A stretch of DNA of 10,370 nucleotides from Clostridia bacterium (GTDB lineage: Bacteria; Bacillota; Clostridia; Oscillospirales; Acutalibacteraceae): the NCBI GenBank assembly GCA_017381395.1, contig JAFOCH010000011.1, positions 1 through 10,370 on the forward strand, in the 5' to 3' direction. The notes under the pieces are model-generated. The model made no database searches. It saw only the letters and a program-made list of their open reading frames with translations, and had not been told where the DNA came from. Position numbers and translations under genes: made by a program. Shown piece after piece: positions 5,189 to 10,370 of this stretch (the stretch's first letter is position 1; every line of letters starts with the position of its first letter).

Positions 5189-6909
5189 TGCTCCACCCCC
5201 TTCTTAAACTGGGAATGATAGATTTCACTATAAATATCGCAAGTGGCAAGCAGCTCCTCGTGAGTGCCGATGCCGACAGCTTCGCCATCGTCGAGGACAA
5301 TAATTTGGTCGGCGTTCATTACCGACGATGCGCGTTGCGAAACAATAAACACCGTCGTTCCGTCGGTCGATTCGGCTATCGCCTTTCGCAAGGCGGAATC
5401 GGTAGCATAGTCGAGGGCTGATGAACTATCGTCGAGGATTAGCACCTGCGGCTTTTTAACAAGGGCTCGCGCGATGGTAAGCCGCTGACGCTGACCGCCC
5501 GAAAGATTGCGTCCCGACTGCTCAATCAAGTGGTCGAGTTTATCGTCCTTTTTCATTACAACGTCGAGCGCCTGAGCCGTTTCGAGCGCGGAATAAATAT
5601 CGTCGTCGGTAGCATTTTCGTTGCCCCAAAGGATATTTTCGCGAATGGTACCCTTGAAAAGCACCGCCTTTTGTGGTACGATGGCAATTTTTTCGCGCAG
5701 GGCTTCGGTGCTCCATTCCTTGACGTTAACGCCGCCGATAAGCAGTTCACCCTCGCTCGAATCGTAAAAGCGCGGAATCATATTGACAAGCGTACTTTTA
5801 CCCGAGCCGGTACCGCCGATTATTCCCACAGTTTCGCCCTTTTTGACCGAAAAGGTTATATTCTGTAACGATTTTTCCGCCGCACCTTTGTATTTCAGCG
5901 ACACGTTTTTAAACTCGATATTACCTGCATCAGCCGAAACAATGGCATTTTCACGCTCGGTTTGACTACTTTCGATTTCGAATACCGACTGTATTCTGTT
6001 TCCGCTTGCGACCGATTTGGTTATATTTATAATGAGGTTGGCAAGCTTTATCAGCTCGACCAAAATTTGTGACATATAATTATAGAGTGCGATAACTGCG
6101 CCCTGGGTAATTATACCCGTTTCGACGCGAATTGCTCCCGTATAGATGAGGGCAATTACCGCCAGATTGATTATCACGTAGGTAAGTGGATTCATAAGCG
6201 CAGAAATTCTACCGACAAACTTTTGCGTTTCGGTGAGAGTGTTATTTCGCTCTGCGAACTCGTCGATTTCGCGATTTTCGGTGCAAAAAGCACGTACTAC
6301 CCTTGCCCCCGAAAGTCCCGAGCGGGTCAGCCCGACAACTCGGTCGAGACCTCCCTGCACCTTTTTATAAAGCGGAATTGAAACAAGCATTATGCCGAAA
6401 ACGACGATCGACAATATCGGGATTACTACCACAAACCACAATGCCGCCTTTGCATCGACGGTAAAGGCCATTATCAATGCACCGAAAACGATAAAAGGTG
6501 AACGCAAAAAGAGGCGGAGAGTGAGATTTACTCCCTGCTGAACCTGATTTATGTCGCTGGTCATTCGGGTAATAAGGGTGGACGTGCCGACCGAATCGAG
6601 CTCGGTATAGGACAGACGACCAATATGCTCAAAAAGGGCAAAACGCACCTTTGACGCAAAGCCAACTGCCGCCTTTGCCGCAAAATACTGAGCTGCAAGT
6701 GTACTCGACAGCCCGATAAGGCCGAAAAGAACAAGCAGCAAACTCATTTTAAAAATATAGGCGGTGTTATCCCCTTTAATACCGATGTCAACGATATTAG
6801 CTACAATCAGAGGCACCATAAGCTCGAACACAACCTCAAGCATTTTAAAAAAGGGACCAAGGATACTTTCCTTCTTATACCCTTTCATAAAGCGCAGTAA
6901 TTTGAACAT
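5185..6909 (-). CDS. ABC exporter half-transporter (TMD-NBD), degenerate-site subunit of a heterodimer
   Basis: A half-transporter of 574 residues counted from the ATG at 6909. An upstream in-frame TTG at 6921 would add four residues (MVNG) but abuts the AAAAAAGG tract, so the ATG is preferred; its spacing of 12 nt is still long. Using numbering from the TTG, the membrane domain spans about 20-310 and the ATPase domain about 335-570. Motifs are Walker A GGTGSGKST (369-377), Q-loop Q417, intact signature LSGGQ (473-477), Walker B LILDD with Asp498 in place of the catalytic Glu, and Gln529 in place of the switch His (VSQRA). These two substitutions mark a non-hydrolysing or slow ATP site, completed by the LSQGQ of the partner encoded next. 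It is the first gene of the apparent operon, behind an extended -10 promoter. Confidence 0.9.
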   Translation of the reverse strand: MFKLLRFMKGYKKESILGPFFKMLEVVFELMVPLIVANIVDIGIKGDNTAYIFKMSLLLVLFGLIGLSSTLAAQYFAAKAAVGFASKVRFALFEHIGRLSYTELDSVGTSTLITRMTSDINQVQQGVNLTLRLFLRSPFIVFGALIMAFTVDAKAALWFVVVIPILSIVVFGIMLVSIPLYKKVQGGLDRVVGLTRSGLSGARVVRAFCTENREIDEFAERNNTLTETQKFVGRISALMNPLTYVIINLAVIALIYTGAIRVETGIITQGAVIALYNYMSQILVELIKLANLIINITKSVASGNRIQSVFEIESSQTERENAIVSADAGNIEFKNVSLKYKGAAEKSLQNITFSVKKGETVGIIGGTGSGKSTLVNMIPRFYDSSEGELLIGGVNVKEWSTEALREKIAIVPQKAVLFKGTIRENILWGNENATDDDIYSALETAQALDVVMKKDDKLDHLIEQSGRNLSGGQRQRLTIARALVKKPQVLILDDSSSALDYATDSALRKAIAESTDGTTVFIVSQRASSVMNADQIIVLDDGEAVGIGTHEELLATCDIYSEIYHSQFKKGVEQ

Positions 6910-6953
6910 TCCGTTTACCAACCTTTTTTCGCAGTTGATTTTTTACAAATATA

Positions 6954-6962
6954 AGTATATCA
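6954..6962 (-). promoter_or_regulatory. Extended -10 promoter of the ABC exporter operon
   Basis: On the minus strand TGA directly precedes TATACT (6959-6954), giving an extended -10 (TGn). The -35 region 17 nt upstream has no good TTGACA match. The start would be near 6947, about 38 nt before the ATG. The 193-nt gap to the HAD gene holds this promoter and the divergent one at 7033-7062 and is otherwise AT-rich without further recognisable structure. Confidence 0.55.
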
Positions 6963-7032
6963 TAAAAATTGGATAATAAAAGCATTTATTTTATATATTA
7001 GATGAATTATTGATAATTTAAGCAAAAAACAC

Positions 7033-7062
7033 TTGAAAAATAGCGACAAATACTGTTATGCT
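7033..7062 (+). promoter_or_regulatory. Promoter of the HAD-GH2 operon
   Basis: TTGAAA (7033-7038) and TATGCT (7057-7062) are separated by 18 nt, with TGT just before the -10. The start would be near 7069, about 34 nt before the ATG at 7103. The -10 box contains the ATG at 7058, which shows that the longer reading frame starting there is not the real protein start. Confidence 0.65.
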
Positions 7063-7102
7063 ATCAGTGTATAAAAATTTCCTTTCGGTAGGAGATAAAA
7101 CA

Positions 7103-7906
7103 ATGAAGGATATTGACGCTGTTCAAAATATTCGTCTGTTTCTTTTCGATATGGACGGAACACTTTATATCGGCAACCGCCTATTCAATTTCACAAAAGA
7201 ATTGCTCGAAAGGATAAGAAAAAGCGGTAGCAGATATTTATTTATGACCAACAACTCGTCAAAGAGCGTGGACGATTACGTGAAAAAGTTGAAGGCGCTT
7301 GGAATCGATGCTGATAAAGAGGATTTTATCACCTCGTCGCAGGCAACCGCCATTTATTTAAAAGAAAACAGACCTAGTGACCGACTGTACGTTTGCGGAA
7401 CCGAATCGCTCAAAAAGGAGCTCAGCGGTGAAGGATTCACCATCACCGAAAGCATCGAGGACACCGACTGTATCGTTATGGGATTCGATACCGAGCTGAC
7501 CTTTAAAAAGCTAGAGGACGTGTGTAAAATCCTGTTATCCAAAAAGGTTGGATATATCGCGACCAATCCCGACCTCGTTTGTCCGACCGAATATGGCAGT
7601 GTACCCGACTGCGGCTCGGTATGCGAAATGATTTATAACGCAACCAAAATGCGACCCATTGTAATAGGCAAGCCGCAACCCGAAATGCCACTTATCGCGA
7701 TGAAAAAATATGGTATTGATAAAACTCAAACGGCGGTTATCGGTGACCGAATTTATACCGATATAAAAAGTGGAATTGCCGCCGGTGCTTTGTCCATTCT
7801 GGTAATGAGCGGCGAATGCGACAAGCAGACGCTTGATAATTCGGACGTTAAGCCCGATTTGGTAATCGACAGCGCAAAAGAAATTCTCGATATATTAAAA
7901 TCATAA
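7103..7906 (+). CDS. HAD superfamily subfamily IIA phosphatase (NagD-like)
   Basis: A 267-residue cytoplasmic hydrolase of the HAD-IIA group, which removes phosphate from small phosphorylated metabolites such as sugar or nucleoside phosphates. Motif I is FDMDGT with nucleophile D16 and acid/base D18. Motif II is MTNNSS with T49/N50. Motif III lysine is K190 in GKPQPE, and motif IV is GDRIYTD with D215 and D220. The cap lies between motifs II and III (about 70-185), as usual for C2 caps, and full length matches the family. The ATG at 7103 was chosen over one 15 codons upstream (7058) because AGGAG (7090-7094) sits 8 nt before it and 7058 lies inside the -10 box. The GH2 gene follows after 18 nt, so the two are an operon. 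The substrate is unknown; a sugar phosphate released after glycoside cleavage is a guess from context. Confidence 0.9.
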   Translation: MKDIDAVQNIRLFLFDMDGTLYIGNRLFNFTKELLERIRKSGSRYLFMTNNSSKSVDDYVKKLKALGIDADKEDFITSSQATAIYLKENRPSDRLYVCGTESLKKELSGEGFTITESIEDTDCIVMGFDTELTFKKLEDVCKILLSKKVGYIATNPDLVCPTEYGSVPDCGSVCEMIYNATKMRPIVIGKPQPEMPLIAMKKYGIDKTQTAVIGDRIYTDIKSGIAAGALSILVMSGECDKQTLDNSDVKPDLVIDSAKEILDILKS

Positions 7907-7924
7907 CTCTTTTAGAGGTGTATT

Positions 7925-10252
7925 ATGCGTAAAGACATTCTGTTAAACTCACGGTGGAAATTTCATAAAGGCGATATTGAAGTACCCTACCCAACCTCAA
8001 AGGGACCGGTATATTCACAGTCAAAAACAACGAGAAAACTCATTGGTCCTGCTTCTCACCAGTATTATGCCGAGCCCGACGGATACAGCTTTGGCGACAG
8101 GGAAATTAAAAGCGAAGGCTGGGAATGGGTTAATCTCCCCCACGACTACATAATCGACCAGAATCCCGACGAAAAATCGGGAAACAATGCCACCGGTTAC
8201 TTTAATTATGATAACGGCTGGTACCGCAAGGGATTCGAGCTTGACAAGGAATACGAAGGAAAGCGCATCACCTTTTTCTTTGAAGGTATCGCGGGAAAGG
8301 CAACCCTTTATATCAACGGCTGTCTGATAAAGCATAATTTTTCGAGCTATAACAGCTTTGAGGTTGACGTTTCGGATTACGTTTATTTCGACAGATGGAA
8401 CGTACTCGCCATATACGTTGAAGGCACCGACTTTGAGGGCTGGTGGTATCAGGGTGCGGGAATATATCGCAACGTACACCTCGTTATAACCGAGCCGATT
8501 TCAATCGACCTTTACGGCGTATATGCTCCGAGCAAAAAGATAAGCGACAATGAATGGCAAATCGACCTCGAAACCACCGTCAGAAACGACGGATACGAGG
8601 GCAAAGAGGTAACTGCTATAAGCAAGATCGTTTCGATTAGTGGTCAAGTGATTGGTAAAGCCGAAGCAACAGGTACGATTGAGCCGAAGACAAAAGCCAC
8701 CCTCACATATTCGGCGAGGGTGACAAATCCCATGCTTTGGGACACCGAAAACCCCAATCTCTATACTGTCGAAACCGTCCTTTTGGTTGACGGCGAGGGA
8801 ATAGACAAAAACGAGACGAGAATCGGTTTCCGCACGGCAGAAATCATCGACAACGGGCTGTATATCAACGGTAAAAAGACGATTATCAAGGGTGTTTGTT
8901 GTCACCAGGACTATGGACTGGTGGGAATCGCTGTACCCGATAATGTAGCAAAATATAAAATTGAGCAGATTAAGAAAATGGGCGCTAACGGCTACCGCAC
9001 GGCACATTATCAGCAGTCGGCCGCTACCATGGACGCTCTCGACGAAATGGGCTTTATCGTAATGAATGAAGCGCGTTGGTTTGAAAGCTCGGACGAGGGA
9101 ATCGAACAACTCGAAGCACTCGTTTTGCGCGACAGAAACAGACCGAGCGTATTCTTCTGGTCAACGGGAAATGAGGAAAATTTCCACGTAACCGACATCG
9201 GCAGACGCATTCACCGAGCAATTTATTCCCATATCAGAAAATTTGATAAGCAGCGTTTTATCACAGCGGCTCAGTCGGTTTTCCCCGATCAGTCGACCAT
9301 ATTTGAGCACTGCGATATTATCGGTATCAACTACAACCTCGAAAGCTATGACAAGGTACACGGAATGTATCCAAACAAGGCGATTGTTGCTTCGGAATGC
9401 TGCGCTACGGGAACGACTCGCGGCTGGCACTATGAATCCTGCGCCGACGGTTATATAAAGGACAAGGACCGCAACACAAACTCATGGTTTAAGGGCAGAG
9501 AGTTTACCTGGAAGGAACTCATGTCAAAGGATTATGTCATTGGTGGCTATCAATGGGCTGCCGTTGAACACAGAGGCGAAGCTGTATGGCCCTTTATCTG
9601 CTCAAAATCAGGAGCACTTGACCTGTTCTTACAGCCGAAGGGTGCATTTTATCAGAACAAGTCGCACTGGACGGATGAGCCGATGGTGCACATTGTCCCC
9701 CACTGGAATCACTTTGGGCTGGAAGGCGACGAAATCGACGTACCGGTTTATACCAACTGCGACGAAATCGAGCTTATCTTAAACGGACGTTCGCTCGGCA
9801 GAAAGCAAATCGAAAAATACGGTCACGGTGAGTGGCTGATTCCCTTTGAAAAGGGCGAGTTGACAGCAATCGGCTACAGGGATGGAAAGCAGGCGGCTAC
9901 CCACACGATAGCAACTACAAAAGAGCCGAAAAAGCTCACTCTTACCCTCGAAAATAAGGTGAATGCAGGCGGAAAGGATATGGCTATTTTCACCTGCGAA
10001 TGCATCGACGAGGACGGAAAAATCGTTCCTACGGCAAGCGAGTTTGTCAAATTCCACGTCACCGAGGGAGCAAAAATTATCGGCACCGGAAGCAGTAACT
10101 GCGACCACAATAAAGTTACACTTCCCGACCGAAAGATGTACGCAGGAAAGATTGCGGTAGCGGTGCTTCCTGACGAAGATTGCAATAAATTCACGCTATA
10201 CGCAACAAGCGAAAACCTCGGCACGACAAAGATTAAAATAACTCTAAATTAG
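7925..10252 (+). CDS. Glycoside hydrolase family 2 beta-glycosidase (beta-galactosidase-like, with DUF4982-type region)
   Basis: A 775-residue retaining beta-glycosidase with no signal peptide, hence cytoplasmic and acting on imported oligosaccharides or glycosides. The order is an N-terminal jelly-roll sugar-binding domain (about 1-190, with LPHDY at 71-75 and YQGAGIYRNVHL at 175-186), an Ig-like domain (about 190-305), a TIM barrel (about 305-590), a DUF4982-like domain (about 590-670) and a C-terminal Ig-like domain (about 670-775). The acid/base is E417 in WSTGNE and the nucleophile is E491 in VASE, the standard GH2 arrangement. GH2 covers galactosidase, glucuronidase, mannosidase and others, and the sequence alone does not settle which. 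The stretch between WKFHKGD and WEWVNLPHDY (about 18-66) seems longer than in classic members. The ATG at 7925 has GAGG 6 nt upstream. No sugar transporter or regulator is in view. Confidence 0.92.
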   Translation: MRKDILLNSRWKFHKGDIEVPYPTSKGPVYSQSKTTRKLIGPASHQYYAEPDGYSFGDREIKSEGWEWVNLPHDYIIDQNPDEKSGNNATGYFNYDNGWYRKGFELDKEYEGKRITFFFEGIAGKATLYINGCLIKHNFSSYNSFEVDVSDYVYFDRWNVLAIYVEGTDFEGWWYQGAGIYRNVHLVITEPISIDLYGVYAPSKKISDNEWQIDLETTVRNDGYEGKEVTAISKIVSISGQVIGKAEATGTIEPKTKATLTYSARVTNPMLWDTENPNLYTVETVLLVDGEGIDKNETRIGFRTAEIIDNGLYINGKKTIIKGVCCHQDYGLVGIAVPDNVAKYKIEQIKKMGANGYRTAHYQQSAATMDALDEMGFIVMNEARWFESSDEGIEQLEALVLRDRNRPSVFFWSTGNEENFHVTDIGRRIHRAIYSHIRKFDKQRFITAAQSVFPDQSTIFEHCDIIGINYNLESYDKVHGMYPNKAIVASECCATGTTRGWHYESCADGYIKDKDRNTNSWFKGREFTWKELMSKDYVIGGYQWAAVEHRGEAVWPFICSKSGALDLFLQPKGAFYQNKSHWTDEPMVHIVPHWNHFGLEGDEIDVPVYTNCDEIELILNGRSLGRKQIEKYGHGEWLIPFEKGELTAIGYRDGKQAATHTIATTKEPKKLTLTLENKVNAGGKDMAIFTCECIDEDGKIVPTASEFVKFHVTEGAKIIGTGSSNCDHNKVTLPDRKMYAGKIAVAVLPDEDCNKFTLYATSENLGTTKIKITLN

Positions 10253-10254
10253 AC

Positions 10255-10289
10255 AAAAAGCGACCTTTATAGACAAAGGTCGCTTTTTT
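10255..10289 (+). terminator. Intrinsic terminator of the HAD-GH2 operon
   Basis: A perfect 14-bp stem pairs 10255-10268 with 10275-10288 around a 6-nt loop and ends in a run of six T. It begins 3 nt after the GH2 stop codon. The left arm starts with five A, so partial function on the opposite strand is possible. Confidence 0.9.
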
Positions 10290-10316
10290 ATGCTAAGGCA
10301 AAATTTTAAAAACATA

Positions 10317-10346
10317 TGGAAAAATAATTATATATGTAGTATAATG
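10317..10346 (+). promoter_or_regulatory. Candidate promoter for a gene beyond the right edge
   Basis: A perfect TATAAT (10341-10346) has TGGAAA (10317-10322) 18 nt upstream, which matches the -35 consensus at four of six positions. It follows the GH2 terminator, and no start codon with a ribosome binding site is seen before the window ends. Confidence 0.45.
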
Positions 10347-10370
10347 TGCGTAAGTTGTATTTCGAACAAA

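Noticed and set aside
6910..6921. TTG start at 6921 for the first ABC subunit
   Set aside because: The AAGG tract touches the TTG directly, leaving no spacing; the ATG at 6909 is more plausible.
7058..7102. Longer start for the HAD phosphatase at 7058
   Set aside because: That ATG is inside the -10 box, upstream of the expected transcript start, while the ATG at 7103 has a well-placed AGGAG.

Overview
The window looks like a chromosomal stretch from an anaerobic, probably gut-dwelling member of the Clostridia (Oscillospirales/Ruminococcaceae-like). This is inferred from the Gram-positive-style ribosome binding sites and promoters, a DUF1292 protein, a DUF6198-type membrane protein, a Firmicutes-like 6S RNA and a GH2 glycosidase with DUF4982-type C-terminal parts. 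I see no phage, plasmid, IS or CRISPR signature. Species cannot be named from the sequence.

Left (1-1221, minus strand): a two-gene unit with its own promoter encodes a putative 10-TM heavy-metal exporter with a His/Cys-rich cytoplasmic loop, then a DUF6198-like membrane protein cut by the window edge. Inverted TTATCA/TGATAA half-sites lie over the promoter.

Middle-left (about 1290-1836): a 678-base gap without a protein gene holds the most unusual item. It is an apparent free-standing non-coding RNA on the minus strand, bounded by a near-consensus extended -10 promoter (1679-1707) and a 13-bp terminator (1292-1323). Inside are four tandem units of 64-68 nt. Each has an identical 12-nt box (GGTGAGTCCAAA in the RNA sense) followed 12-15 nt later by a small hairpin whose stem changes in sequence but stays paired. 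I do not recognise this RNA. A divergent promoter (1765-1793) drives the acidic DUF1292 protein at 1837-2172.

Middle (2189-2452): a TATAAT box and a 6S RNA (about 2201-2403), ending at a bidirectional terminator shared with the convergent gene to the right.

Right-centre (2468-6962, minus strand): an extended -10 promoter, then two ABC half-exporters overlapping by 4 nt, then a uridine-kinase-like nucleoside kinase. The ABC pair shows the split typical of heterodimeric multidrug exporters: one subunit has a degenerate Walker B and switch residue, the other a degenerate signature motif.

Right (7033-10289, plus strand): a divergent promoter drives a HAD-IIA (NagD-like) phosphatase and, 18 nt later, a cytoplasmic GH2 beta-glycosidase, closed by a strong terminator. 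After it, a TATAAT box at 10341 probably starts the next unit outside the window.
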